DNA of 64,000 nucleotides, taken from assembly GCF_021044775.1 (NCBI RefSeq), contig NZ_JAJNOQ010000007.1:62001-126000 (forward strand). Reading direction: 5' to 3'. Made by a program: the position numbers and the translations under genes. Positions 8,737-17,876 of this stretch are shown here, piece by piece; position 1 is the stretch's first letter; each line of letters begins with the position of its first letter. The stretch is from Paraeggerthella hominis (GTDB taxonomy: Bacteria; Actinomycetota; Coriobacteriia; Coriobacteriales; Eggerthellaceae). The notes beneath the pieces are model-generated. The model was not told the DNA's origin and made no database searches. It was given only the letters and a program-made list of their open reading frames with translations.

Positions 8737-9447
8737 TTATTCGGCAGCGGCTTCCGTGTAGTTGCGGGTCACGCCCGAGTCAACGGAAACGCCCGGCGTC
8801 ATGGTGGCGGAGACGGAGATCGACTTCACGTACTTGCCCTTGGCCGCAGCCGGCTTCATACGCAGGATCTCGTCGTACACGGCGCCGTAGTTCTCAGCAA
8901 GCTGCTCAGCCGTGAAGCTGGCCTTGCCGATGACAACGTGAGCGATACCGTAGCGGTCTGCACGATACTCCACGCGGCCGCCCTTGAGCTCGTTGATGGC
9001 CTTGACGACGTCGTTGGTCACTGTGCCCAGCTTGGGGTTCGGCATCAAGCCGCGGGGGCCCAGGATCTTGCCCAGACGACCAACTTTGCCCATCTGGTCG
9101 GGCGTCGCAACAGCGGCGTCGAAGTTGAACTCGCCAGCCTGGATCTGCTGAACCAGCTCATCGGTGCCCACGATGTCGGCGCCGGCTTCCTCGGCGGCGC
9201 GGGCAGCCTCGCCCTCAGCGAACACAGCAACGCGAACCGTCTTGCCCGAGCCGTTCGGCAGGCTCACGGTACCACGCAGCTGCTGATCAGCCTGACGGGT
9301 GTCGATGCCCAAACGGAAGTGAGCCTCAACGGTCTGGTCGAACTTAGCCGTCGAAACCTCCTTCACAAGGCTGAACGCTTCGAGCGGAGCGTAGGTGGAC
9401 TCGCCGATCTTCTCGAGAGCCGCACGGTAGTTCTTGGACATTTTCAT
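8737..9447 (-). CDS. rplA: 50S ribosomal protein L1
   Basis: The 236 residues carry the L1 signature (RGTVSLPNGSGKTVRVAVFAEG, then LGPRGLMPNPKLGTVT). L1 binds 23S rRNA at the stalk next to the E site and, in other bacteria, represses its own operon. The start MKMSKNYRAAL is selected because it follows GAAAGGAAACATC. It is the last gene of the unit secE-nusG-rplK-rplA and is followed by a strong terminator. Confidence 0.98.
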   Translation of the reverse strand: MKMSKNYRAALEKIGESTYAPLEAFSLVKEVSTAKFDQTVEAHFRLGIDTRQADQQLRGTVSLPNGSGKTVRVAVFAEGEAARAAEEAGADIVGTDELVQQIQAGEFNFDAAVATPDQMGKVGRLGKILGPRGLMPNPKLGTVTNDVVKAINELKGGRVEYRADRYGIAHVVIGKASFTAEQLAENYGAVYDEILRMKPAAAKGKYVKSISVSATMTPGVSVDSGVTRNYTEAAAE

Positions 9448-9510
9448 GATGTTTCCTTTCGTGGTGTGTAGCGGACGCGAAGCGCCCTTCCACTTTCCTG
9501 TATCGTCAAA

Positions 9511-9537
9511 GCAGCTGCGCACATCATGCGCAGCTGC
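9511..9537. other. Perfect stem-loop between rplK and rplA
   Basis: Arms GCAGCTGCGCA and TGCGCAGCTGC (11 bp, no mismatch) flank CATCA in the rplK-rplA spacer. There is no T-run, so termination is unlikely; RNA processing or an L1 autoregulatory site are possibilities, not shown. Confidence 0.7.
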
Positions 9538-9561
9538 GATCACGCATTGCAGAAGACGTCG

Positions 9562-10059
9562 TTAGTCGATCGTCTTGCCCTGGAGCATAGCGGCAACCTT
9601 CTTGGAAGGCACGTACTTCTTCTTCATCTCGCGACCTTCGATGCGCACGCCCATGCTGCGCGCCGTACCGGCGATGATCTCCATGGCAGCCTCAACCGTG
9701 TTGGCGTTGAGGTCCGGGAGCTTGATCTCGGCGATCTCGCGGAGCTGGTCCTCGGTCAACGTGCCGACGGACTGCAGCTGCGGGATGCCGGAACCGCTGC
9801 TGATGCCCAGCTTCTCCTTGATGAGCACGGCCGCCGGAGGAGTCTTGCACACGAAGGTGAAGGACTTGTCCTCGTACACCGTGATCTCAACCGGGATGAT
9901 GGTGCCGGACTGGTCCTGCGTCTGAGCGTTGAACGCCTGGCAGAACTGCATGATGTTGACGCCCTGAGCGCCGAGCGCCGGGCCAACCGGAGGAGCCGGG
10001 TTCGCGGCACCCGCGGGGATCTGAAGCTTGATAAAGCCGGTTTGCTTCTTTTCAGCCAT
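9562..10059 (-). CDS. rplK: 50S ribosomal protein L11
   Basis: L11 forms the GTPase-associated centre with 23S rRNA. The proline-rich N-terminus (PAGAANPAPPVGPALGAQG) and the RNA-binding domain ending AGTARSMGVRIEG are typical. The protein is 165 residues against the usual 140-145: after the normal end it has a lysine-rich tail, REMKKKYVPSKKVAAMLQGK and three more residues. The start follows GAAAGGATAG. It lies 126 bases downstream of nusG. Confidence 0.97.
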   Translation of the reverse strand: MAEKKQTGFIKLQIPAGAANPAPPVGPALGAQGVNIMQFCQAFNAQTQDQSGTIIPVEITVYEDKSFTFVCKTPPAAVLIKEKLGISSGSGIPQLQSVGTLTEDQLREIAEIKLPDLNANTVEAAMEIIAGTARSMGVRIEGREMKKKYVPSKKVAAMLQGKTID

Positions 10060-10185
10060 GGTGAACTATCCTTTCAGCTGACTGTCACACATAAAGTTAA
10101 ACGTTGTTTCTATCAACAAAGCGGCTGGTTTCGAGTGAGAAGCCCCGGTCCACGCGGGCACGCGAAGCCGCTTTTGTTCGCACCT

Positions 10186-10716
10186 TTAGATCTTCGCCAC
10201 CTGATCGAACGAAAGCTCGACAGGAGTTTCGCGGCCGAAGATGGAGACCATAACCTTCACCTTGCCCGCATCAGGCGACACCTCGGAAACCACGCCATCG
10301 AACTCGGCGAGGGGACCCGACACAACCTTGACCGATTGGCCCACTTCCAGGCTCGAAGAAACCGCAGGCTTCTTCTTCGTGTCCGTGCGCTTCATGATCT
10401 TGTTGTACTCTTCGCGCGTAAGAGGAGCAGGGTTGCCGTCCGCGCCCACGAATCCGGTTACGCCCGGCGTGTTGCGAACTGCGGCCCAGCTACGATCGTC
10501 CAAGTCCATACGGACGAGAACGTATCCGGGGAACACCTTCTTCTCGCTCTCGACGCGACGACCGCCCTCTTTGATCTCGGTGACCGTCTCCGTCGGGATT
10601 TCGATAGCGAACACATTGTTCTCAAGACCCATCGTTTCGATGCGCGTCTCGAGGTTCTTCTTAACCTTGTTCTCGTATCCTGAATACGTATGCAGGACGT
10701 ACCACTTCTTAGCCAT
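10186..10716 (-). CDS. nusG: Transcription elongation factor NusG
   Basis: The 176 residues have the NGN domain (KKWYVLHTYSGYENKVKKNL, PGYVLVRMDLDD) and a C-terminal KOW domain (GQSVKVVSGPLAEFDGVV). NusG binds RNA polymerase and links it to Rho or the ribosome. It starts 3 bases after the secE stop, the classic secE-nusG pairing. Confidence 0.98.
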   Translation of the reverse strand: MAKKWYVLHTYSGYENKVKKNLETRIETMGLENNVFAIEIPTETVTEIKEGGRRVESEKKVFPGYVLVRMDLDDRSWAAVRNTPGVTGFVGADGNPAPLTREEYNKIMKRTDTKKKPAVSSSLEVGQSVKVVSGPLAEFDGVVSEVSPDAGKVKVMVSIFGRETPVELSFDQVAKI

Positions 10717-10719
10717 CTG

Positions 10720-11163
10720 CTAAGCCCCCAAACCAGAAATCGCAACCAACAACGGCGTGATAACGACGTTGTCGAGCACGGCGACGTACACGCCGAAGAA
10801 CAACAAGGCAACAACCACGACAACGCTCCAACGGAGCACGTCCTGCTTAGTCGGCCAGGTAACGCGCTTCAGCTCAGAGCGCACGTCCTTGAGAAAACCG
10901 AAGCGGCGCTTCTTCGCCGGCTTCTTCTCAGCCTTCTTCTCAAGTTCCTTGCGCTGCGCCTTGTCCTGCTTGCCGTCGTTCACGGACGTTTCGTTCTTCT
11001 GGGATTTCTTGAAGAACTTCCTCTTGGGCGCTTCAGTTTCAACAGCGTCCGCCTCAGCGACCTTGTTCGCCTCGGCTTCGGCAGCCTGAAGCTGCGCCTG
11101 CTCCTTGCGAGCAGCACGAGCAGCAGAAGCCTTCGCACGCTGTGTCTTTGATTTCTTCGCCAT
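10720..11163 (-). CDS. secE: Preprotein translocase subunit SecE
   Basis: A single-span SecE of the SecYEG channel. The conserved part is the C-terminal third: the amphipathic helix FLKDVRSELKRVTWPTKQDV followed by one membrane segment (VVVVVALLFFGVYVAVLD). The 147 residues are longer than the minimal 60-80 because of a charged Lys/Ala/Glu-rich N-terminal extension of about 85 residues, probably cytosolic and disordered. It lies between tRNA-Trp and nusG. Confidence 0.95.
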   Translation of the reverse strand: MAKKSKTQRAKASAARAARKEQAQLQAAEAEANKVAEADAVETEAPKRKFFKKSQKNETSVNDGKQDKAQRKELEKKAEKKPAKKRRFGFLKDVRSELKRVTWPTKQDVLRWSVVVVVALLFFGVYVAVLDNVVITPLLVAISGLGA

Positions 11164-11269
11164 CTGATTCCTTAACCGGGGATCGTTATCCGTCTAAACG
11201 CCAAACAAGCAGCCTGATTCCAAGCTGCTCATCCAAGCAACCTGAATGCAAGCTGCTCATATCTCGAGC

Positions 11270-11346
11270 TGGCAGGCCAGGAGGGACTCGAACCCCCAAC
11301 ATGCGGTTTTGGAGACCGCCGCTCTACCAATTGGAGCTACTGGCCT
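11270..11346 (-). tRNA. trpT: tRNA-Trp (CCA anticodon)
   Basis: Read on the minus strand, a full cloverleaf: acceptor AGGCCAG with CTGGCCT, D-arm TAGCTCCAATTGGTAGAGC, anticodon stem GCGGT/ACCGC with loop CTCCAAA (anticodon CCA), T-arm GGGGGTTCGAGTCCCTC, discriminator G and an encoded 3' CCA. The position before secE-nusG matches the trpT-secE arrangement known from other bacteria. Confidence 0.97.
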
Positions 11347-11370
11347 ATGCTCGTGCAAACCTCAGACGCG

Positions 11371-11520
11371 CTATCGGGTCTCTTTATGCACCGTGTGGCA
11401 CTGGCACCACTTGCAGTACTTCTTCAACTCGATACGGTCGGGATTGTTCTGCTTGTTCTTCTTGGTCGTGTAATTGCGGCGCTTGCACTCCGTGCATGCC
11501 AAGGTGACCAACGTACGCAT
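11371..11520 (-). CDS. rpmG: 50S ribosomal protein L33
   Basis: A 49-residue L33 reading MRTLVTLACTECKRRNY from the start, with two zinc-type pairs CTEC and CKWC, i.e. the cysteine-containing (zinc-binding) version. AAAGGAG lies 6 bases before the ATG. It falls between tuf and tRNA-Trp, the usual order tuf-rpmG-secE in Gram-positives. Confidence 0.96.
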   Translation of the reverse strand: MRTLVTLACTECKRRNYTTKKNKQNNPDRIELKKYCKWCQCHTVHKETR

Positions 11521-11582
11521 GAATTCTCCTTTTACCTAATCCGAACGGCGCTCGAATCGCATACACATGAATTCTCATGAAC

Positions 11583-11604
11583 GGGGCCCGCTGATGCGGG
11601 CCCC
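11583..11604 (-). terminator. Terminator-like hairpin after tuf
   Basis: A 9-bp perfect GC stem, GGGGCCCGC/GCGGGCCCC with loop TGAT, 28 bases beyond the tuf stop. The minus strand continues GTTCATGAG, a poor T-run, so it may stabilise the tuf message or only partly terminate, allowing some readthrough to rpmG. Confidence 0.6.
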
Positions 11605-11632
11605 GCATAAGGTTAACCGGTGAAACAGGGTG

Positions 11633-12835
<1,203 letters not shown>

Positions 12836-12877
12836 GTGTCATCCTCCTTATAGGGTTCGCTTTCGCGAAAACAAAAC

Positions 12878-12911
12878 AAAAAATAACGACGCGTCCGACA
12901 AAGCGGACGCG
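12878..12911 (-). terminator. Attenuator/terminator between tRNA-Met and tuf
   Basis: An 8-bp stem (CGCGTCCG with CGGACGCG) is followed on the minus strand by GTCGTTATTTTTTG. It could end the tRNA transcript or let a fraction through into tuf. Confidence 0.65.
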
Positions 12912-12923
12912 GAATAATGCAAA

Positions 12924-13000
12924 TGGTAGCGGTGACTGGATTTGAACCAGTGACGCCACGGGTATGAACCGTGTGCTCTGACCAACTGAGCTACACCGCC
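12924..13000 (-). tRNA. tRNA-Met (CAT anticodon), elongator type
   Basis: Acceptor GGCGGTG with CACCGCT, anticodon stem CACGG/CCGTG and loop TTCATAC (anticodon CAT), T-arm CACTGGTTCAAATCCAGTC, encoded CCA. The anticodon stem lacks the three G-C pairs of initiator tRNA, so this is elongator Met; a tRNA-Ile with modified C34 cannot be fully excluded from sequence. Confidence 0.93.
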
Positions 13001-13008
13001 ATTTAGCA

Positions 13009-13084
<76 letters not shown>

Positions 13085-13090
13085 GAAAGA

Positions 13091-13175
13091 TGGTGGGCGC
13101 GCTAGGATTCGAACCTAGGTAGGCATAGCCAACGGGTTTACAGCCCGTCCCCTTTAGCCACTCGGGCACACGCCC
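13091..13175 (-). tRNA. tRNA-Tyr (GTA anticodon)
   Basis: A class II tRNA of 85 bases with acceptor GGGCGTG/CGCGCCC, anticodon stem ACGGG/CCCGT and loop CTGTAAA (anticodon GTA), a long variable arm (TGGCTATGCCTA), T-arm CTAGGTTCGAATCCTAG and encoded CCA. First gene of the tRNA-tuf transcript. Confidence 0.97.
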
Positions 13176-13254
13176 ATAATTCGCTGCTCAATTCATGTGT
13201 ATTTATCAAGCTGCCTGCCGCTCTTTCGTTTGTCCCGAACGAGCGAGCAGGAGA

Positions 13255-13283
13255 ATAATACGCTAGGATTCAAACCGTGTCAA
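13255..13283 (-). promoter_or_regulatory. Strong housekeeping promoter of the tRNA-tuf unit
   Basis: On the minus strand, TTGACA and TATTAT are separated by exactly 17 bases, followed by about 80 bases to tRNA-Tyr. It is close to the sigma-70 consensus, as expected for a tRNA/tuf operon. Confidence 0.88.
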
Positions 13284-13312
13284 CCATCTACACGCCTCCG
13301 GGTGTGTCTCCA

Positions 13313-13891
13313 TCATTCCTCCTCACTTTGACCCTCTTGCATGGATATAGAGTCGGCGGGCTTTTTCTCCCCTATACCGCTATCACCTGGATAAACGGCT
13401 TGCAACAGCGGCTGATACGCACTTATGAGGGTATCCAGGCTCATGCGAGCATTTGCTCCGCTTGTCGAAGGAAGCGGCACAAAATTTGCTTCCGGGATCA
13501 TTTTCCTTGCATAGCGCTTGAAAAGTTCTTCGGCTTTTCTTCCCGTGGTGAACACCGTGGAAATCGAGGCGATTCGCACGATGCGCTCCAGATCGTTGGG
13601 GACGGGATTCGCAATGCTTGCATCCGAGGCGCCTTCGATGGTGCACGAGGCCAACACGTCCCAAAGCGCAATATGGTGCCGTAGCGCAAACTGCGCGCGG
13701 GCATCGGTGCCTTTTGGTTCTACCTCGTCGAACAAAGCCGCCAAGACCTTCCAGAAGCGATTTTGGGGATGGGCGTAGTAAAAGCCCGCCCTGCGCGAAG
13801 CCGGCGAAGGCATGGTTCCCAAGACAAGTACGCGCGAAGACTCGTTGAACACCGGCTCGATCGGGTGAACGACGCTTTCGACTCGGCCCAT
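13313..13891 (-). CDS. DNA glycosylase, deoxyinosine/uracil family (UDG family 6-like)
   Basis: A 192-residue base-excision repair enzyme of the uracil-DNA glycosylase superfamily. The motifs VLVLGTMPSPASRRAGFYYA (from about residue 20) followed by HPQNRFWKVL, then VFTTGRKAEELF, and near the C-terminus LPSTSGANARMS match hypoxanthine/deoxyinosine glycosylases. It would remove deaminated bases from DNA in the cytoplasm. It lies 14 bases after a PEBP gene on the same strand, possibly an operon. The 3' end runs close to the tRNA promoter region. Confidence 0.88.
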   Translation of the reverse strand: MGRVESVVHPIEPVFNESSRVLVLGTMPSPASRRAGFYYAHPQNRFWKVLAALFDEVEPKGTDARAQFALRHHIALWDVLASCTIEGASDASIANPVPNDLERIVRIASISTVFTTGRKAEELFKRYARKMIPEANFVPLPSTSGANARMSLDTLISAYQPLLQAVYPGDSGIGEKKPADSISMQEGQSEEE

Positions 13892-13905
13892 GCGGCGGCG
13901 CTCCC

Positions 13906-14418
13906 CTACGCTCGGCTGGGAAACTCGACGGACGCCCGAGCCAACACGTGGCCCTGGATGGCGCGGCGAAACTCGTTAAGGTAGTACCCCTCGGGAAGGT
14001 CGAGCTCGCAATCGAGCGCATAGACGGTCAGCGTGTAGACATGCGTCTTGTCTGGAGGGTACGGTCCGGAATAGCGTTGCGTCACCTGCGGGTTGGAGCT
14101 TCCGCCGGCAAGAGGCGACCAGTTGCTGTTGGATCCCTGAACGCAAGGCACGGCTCCCGACGCGCTTGCATTTTCGGGAATACGGGTTGCGTCGGGCGCA
14201 ATATTGCAGGCAAGCCAGTGAATCCAGCAGAATCCGCCCACGGGAATGGCGTCCCAATCGACGAACGCAAGCGCAAGCGATCGCGCGCCCTCCGGCACGT
14301 CCGTCACCTCGAAAGGAAACGAACGGACAGGATTTCCGTCCACCGTGTATTCCTCCGGGGCGTATTTCCCGAACCTGTCAGGCAAAAGCCCGTTCTCAAG
14401 CTCAACGGTTACGCGCAT
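13906..14418 (-). CDS. YbhB/YbcL-family PEBP-like protein
   Basis: A 170-residue Raf-kinase-inhibitor-like protein of the phosphatidylethanolamine-binding family. Family features are the start MRVTVELENGLLPDRFGKYA, SLALAFVDWDAIPVGGFCWIH with the ligand-pocket aspartate and histidine around residue 70, and GPYPPDKTHVYTLTVYALD. The start is the ATG after AAAGGGGAGAGGG; a longer frame upstream runs into the neighbouring hydrolase terminator and is not used. The biological role in bacteria is not known. It precedes the DNA glycosylase by 14 bases. Confidence 0.92.
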   Translation of the reverse strand: MRVTVELENGLLPDRFGKYAPEEYTVDGNPVRSFPFEVTDVPEGARSLALAFVDWDAIPVGGFCWIHWLACNIAPDATRIPENASASGAVPCVQGSNSNWSPLAGGSSNPQVTQRYSGPYPPDKTHVYTLTVYALDCELDLPEGYYLNEFRRAIQGHVLARASVEFPSRA

Positions 14419-14453
14419 CCCTCTCCCCTTTCGACATCCGGCGCTTGCGCGCG

Positions 14454-14487
14454 ATACGAAAAAAGGGCCGAAGCCCTCTTTTCGTAT
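14454..14487 (-). terminator. Terminator of the NlpC/P60 gene
   Basis: Arms ATACGAAAAAAGGGC and GCCCTCTTTTCGTAT with loop CGAA. On the minus strand it reads GCCCTTTTTTCGTAT, with the T-run inside the descending arm. It lies 13 bases beyond the stop codon. Confidence 0.85.
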
Positions 14488-14500
14488 ATGGTTTTCCAAC

Positions 14501-15664
14501 TTAGAACTGAAGCGCCGCCGTGAATTGCGCCCACGACAAGGGGTCGGTGTCGCGCACGTAAGCGTTGAAGGTTGGTGCGTGCACGTAATGCGAGCCGCCG
14601 TAGCTGACCGCGATGCCAACGTGGCCGTAGCGCCACAGGACGTCGCCGGGGCGAGCCTGGGACACCGGAACGATATTGGAAGCAGCAGCGTACTGGGCCT
14701 CGCTCTGGTGCGGCACGTAGCGACCGACCTGACGGTACGCCCACGTAACCAAGCCGGAGCAGTCGAACGCGTCCGGACCCTCGGCGCCCCAAACGTACGG
14801 GCAGCCGATACGGCTCATGGCATAGCCCACCACGCCGCTGTAGTCGCCGACGCTTCCGCCGCCGCCACCGCCGCCGATGTTGCCGCCGCCACCGCCGCCG
14901 CCAGCGTTTCCACCGCCGCCGCCACCGCCGGGATACACGATGGAACCGCCGCCGCCAGAGCCGCCGTTGTTCTGCTTGCGAGCCTCTTCCTCGGCAGCAG
15001 CCTGAGCAGCTGCTGCTGCGGCGGCCGCTGCAGCAGCCTGCTCTTGCAGCAGAAGCTCCTGCGCCTCGGCGTCGAGCGTGCTGACCAGTTTGGCCGCGTT
15101 ATCGACTTTGGCCTGAACCTCAGCCTGAATCTGCTTGGCCTCTTCAGCCTTCTGCGACGCGATCTTTTCCTGGCGAGCATACTCGTCTTTGGCAGTCTGA
15201 AGTTCTTCGCGCAGAGTCTTGGTCTCGTTGACCATGTTCGAGTCGTTCTCGTTCATCTGGTTCAGAAGATCCCAGTTCTGCGTGAACTCGTCGAACGACG
15301 TAGCGCCCAGGACGAAATCGAGGAAGCTCGAAGAGCCGGAGCGGTACATGCTGCGCGCACGCGTTCCCAGCTTGTCCTGGAGATCGGCGATCTTGCCGTT
15401 GGCGTCGTCGATCTTCACCTGCTCGGCCTCCATGGCCTGCTTGGCAGCGTCGCGCTTGTCCAGCGCGGAATAATAGTTGATCTCGGCTGCCTCGAGGTCA
15501 GCCTGCAATCCAACCAACTGATTGCGGACGGCGTCAGCTTCGGCTTGCTTCTCAGCAGCCGTCTCTGCGAACGCGGCCTTCGGAGCCATAAAAGAAAGGG
15601 CGCCGAGCGCAGCAGCGCCGCTGATAAATGCTCGCCTGTCAAGTCCGATTAGATGCTCGCTCAT
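14501..15664 (-). CDS. Secreted NlpC/P60 peptidoglycan hydrolase
   Basis: A 387-residue cell-wall endopeptidase. It has a Tat-like signal (LDRRAFISGAAALGALSF, cleavage after AFA), a long coiled coil (residues about 35-230, rich in Glu, Ala and Gln), a Gly-rich linker with several runs of seven glycines, and a C-terminal NlpC/P60 domain with catalytic Cys in DAFDCSGLVTWAYR, His in YGHVGIAV and a third polar residue in HYVHAPT. The coiled coil plus hydrolase layout resembles RipA and PcsB, which act in daughter-cell separation. The start MSEHLIGL follows AGGAGG, preceded by a TTGTTC-16-TATTAT promoter. Confidence 0.93.
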   Translation of the reverse strand: MSEHLIGLDRRAFISGAAALGALSFMAPKAAFAETAAEKQAEADAVRNQLVGLQADLEAAEINYYSALDKRDAAKQAMEAEQVKIDDANGKIADLQDKLGTRARSMYRSGSSSFLDFVLGATSFDEFTQNWDLLNQMNENDSNMVNETKTLREELQTAKDEYARQEKIASQKAEEAKQIQAEVQAKVDNAAKLVSTLDAEAQELLLQEQAAAAAAAAAAAQAAAEEEARKQNNGGSGGGGSIVYPGGGGGGGNAGGGGGGGNIGGGGGGGSVGDYSGVVGYAMSRIGCPYVWGAEGPDAFDCSGLVTWAYRQVGRYVPHQSEAQYAAASNIVPVSQARPGDVLWRYGHVGIAVSYGGSHYVHAPTFNAYVRDTDPLSWAQFTAALQF

Positions 15665-15716
15665 GCGAAAGCCTCCTAGATTGAGCACGTAGTACGTATG
15701 GGCAAAAGCTGAACGA

Positions 15717-15744
15717 ATAATACCATGTTTGCGCCGTGGAACAA
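15717..15744 (-). promoter_or_regulatory. Promoter of the NlpC/P60 gene
   Basis: On the minus strand, TTGTTC, 16 bases, TATTAT, then about 45 bases to the ribosome-binding site. The rest of the spacer up to 15907 has some pairing potential (GGCTC with GAGCC) but no gene or riboswitch that I recognise. Confidence 0.6.
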
Positions 15745-15907
15745 AAAGCGTTGTGGAGGCATTTCATAACCCCTGCTCAGGTAGGAAAGACTGGGCAACC
15801 GCTTGAAAAGCCGTCCGCCGTATCGGGCTCCCAATGACTTAATGAGCCTGGGAACTGGGCAAATGCATTACCACAACCACTTGTGCCCCTACTTCTATAT
15901 ATAGTAG

Positions 15908-15939
15908 AACGGGCCCGACGCTTGCGCATCAAGCCCGTT
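15908..15939 (-). terminator. Weak terminator-like hairpin after the symporter gene
   Basis: 7-bp arms AACGGGC/GCCCGTT with an 18-base loop, followed on the minus strand by CTACTATATATAG. It is 30 bases beyond the symporter stop codon. Confidence 0.45.
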
Positions 15940-15969
15940 TCCATTCGGTTCGGCAGGTGCAAAACCGCT

Positions 15970-17538
15970 TTACTTCGAGACGTCGGCCTCCATGTAGTGA
16001 TCGAACTCGTGCTGCACGGCCTCTGACGGTGCAGCGGTAAGCTTCGACACGATAACGATAGCCAGAAGCGACACGATGAACGCCGGCAAAAGCTCGTAGA
16101 TGCCGAACACGCCGCCCAAGGGCTTGATGAGGTTATGCCAGATGAGCACCGTTGCCGTACCGGCGATCATGCCGGCAAGCGCACCCTGCATGTTCGTGCG
16201 ACGCCAGTACAGGCTGCACAGCGTAAGCGGGCCGAACGACGCTCCCAGGCCAGCCCAAGCGTAGCTGACCACGCCGAAAATGGACGAGTTCTCGTCGTAC
16301 GCCACGAATATGCCGAACAGGAAGACCGCAATGAGCGTAAGACGCGCGACGATCATGACCTGGCGGTCGGTGGCGTCCTTCTTGATGACGCCGCGGAAGA
16401 TGTTCTCGGCCACCGACGAACCGGCGATCAGCAGGTACGAGGACGACGAGCTCATGGATGCGGCGAAGATGCCGGACACCACAACGCCGCACATGAAAGG
16501 CGGCAGGATCATCTGCGAAAGCACGATGAACACGTTCTCGGCCGCCGCTTGCGTTGCGAACTCGGTGGGGATGATGGAACGTCCCACCAGGCCGATGCAG
16601 ATGCCGCACGCCAGCGACACGACGCACCACACCACGGCGATAACGCGCGATTTCTTGATTTCCTCGGCGTCACGGATGCCCATGAAGCGCACGAGCACCT
16701 GCGGCATACCGAAGTAGCCAAGGCCCCACGCCAGCATGGAAGCGATGGTGATGAGCGGATAGTCAGCCGGAACGTCGAACAGCGGCGCGCCGTTTTCCAC
16801 GATCTGCTTGCCGGCCTCGTCCACGATGGGCACCGCGATTTCCGTGCCGCTCAAGAAGCCGGGGATGCTCTGCAGGAAGGCCACCGTGTTGTCGATGCCG
16901 CCCGCCCAGGCCACCGAACCGACAAACACCACGGCCAGTGCGAAGAACATGAGCACGCCCTGCACGAAGTCGGTAGCAACAACGGACAAGTAGCCGCCCA
17001 CCAGGGTGTACAGAAACACGACGATAGCGCCGAGCACCATCATGGTGGAGTAATCCAGGCCGAACAGCGTGGCGAACAGCTTGCCGCACGTTACGAAGCA
17101 GCTGCCCACGTACACGCAGAAGAAGACCATGATGATGATCGCAGCCACCGTCGATACGATGTTCTTCGTATCATGGAAGCGCTTGCTGTAGAATTCCGGC
17201 AGCGTGATGGAGTCGCCCGCCACCACGGAATACTTCCGCAAACGCTTCGCCACGAATTTCCAGTTCAAGTAGGTGCCGATCGCCAAGCCGATAGCCGTCC
17301 ACATGGCATCGGAAGCGCCGGTGAAGTACGCGACGCCCGGCAGGCCCATCAGCAGCCATCCGGACATGTCGGACGCCTCGGCGGACAGTGCCGTCAGCCA
17401 CGGGCCGACGCCGCGCCCCCCTAGAAAGTACTCCGCCGTCGACGAGTTTGATCGCTTCGCGTACACGAAGCCGATGGTCAGTACGACGATAAAATAGATG
17501 AGCATCGCCAGTACGGTCCAGAAGTCGCTGGTGACCAC
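15970..17538 (-). CDS. Sodium/solute symporter, PutP-like
   Basis: A 522-residue protein of the SSS family with about 13 membrane segments. The start MVTSDFWTVLAMLIYFIVVL, the GGRGVGPWLTALSAEASDMSG stretch in the second segment (Na+ site) and the GISAA-type FAASMSSSSSYLLIAGSSV region match sodium/proline symporters. Proline is the most likely substrate, but the family also carries pantothenate and sugars, so I leave the symbol empty. It is monocistronic, with GGGGAGGGGACGAAC as ribosome-binding region. Confidence 0.88.
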   Translation of the reverse strand: MVTSDFWTVLAMLIYFIVVLTIGFVYAKRSNSSTAEYFLGGRGVGPWLTALSAEASDMSGWLLMGLPGVAYFTGASDAMWTAIGLAIGTYLNWKFVAKRLRKYSVVAGDSITLPEFYSKRFHDTKNIVSTVAAIIIMVFFCVYVGSCFVTCGKLFATLFGLDYSTMMVLGAIVVFLYTLVGGYLSVVATDFVQGVLMFFALAVVFVGSVAWAGGIDNTVAFLQSIPGFLSGTEIAVPIVDEAGKQIVENGAPLFDVPADYPLITIASMLAWGLGYFGMPQVLVRFMGIRDAEEIKKSRVIAVVWCVVSLACGICIGLVGRSIIPTEFATQAAAENVFIVLSQMILPPFMCGVVVSGIFAASMSSSSSYLLIAGSSVAENIFRGVIKKDATDRQVMIVARLTLIAVFLFGIFVAYDENSSIFGVVSYAWAGLGASFGPLTLCSLYWRRTNMQGALAGMIAGTATVLIWHNLIKPLGGVFGIYELLPAFIVSLLAIVIVSKLTAAPSEAVQHEFDHYMEADVSK

Positions 17539-17876
17539 GTTCGTCCCCTCCCCTCATAGTGATCCGATTCAAATCGGAAGATGTGCGAAACGATGGGATT
17601 ATAAGGCATAACGGTCCGCGAAAGGTCGACTATTCGCCAAGCCGCGAACAGGCTCGGCCGATCGCGCGGGAATACGGCCCTTCCGCGAACCCCGTTCGCC
17701 GGGGCGCAGGGAGCGCTGCGCATGGACGCTTTGCGCAATCCGGCAAGCCCGCAAAGCCCCTGGCAGCTGCCCGATCGGGCCGATCGGGACAATCGGGGCT
17801 TCGCCCATGGTTGGCCGGCAACGGATACTTTATACTGTGGCGGTACGAGCAAGACGATCAGGCGGAAGGACGCACG

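Noticed and set aside
11518..11578. A repeat of ATGAATTCTC at the rpmG start and again about 50 bases upstream.
   Set aside because: Ten bases twice is short, and only the first copy has a ribosome-binding site; probably chance or a small local duplication.
12924..13000. tRNA-Met as the initiator tRNA.
   Set aside because: The anticodon stem CACGG/CCGTG lacks the three consecutive G-C pairs of initiator tRNA.
15745..15907. A riboswitch (such as the c-di-AMP type known before some cell-wall hydrolase genes) upstream of the NlpC/P60 gene.
   Set aside because: The apparent promoter of that gene lies downstream of this stretch, and the conserved riboswitch core could not be recognised.
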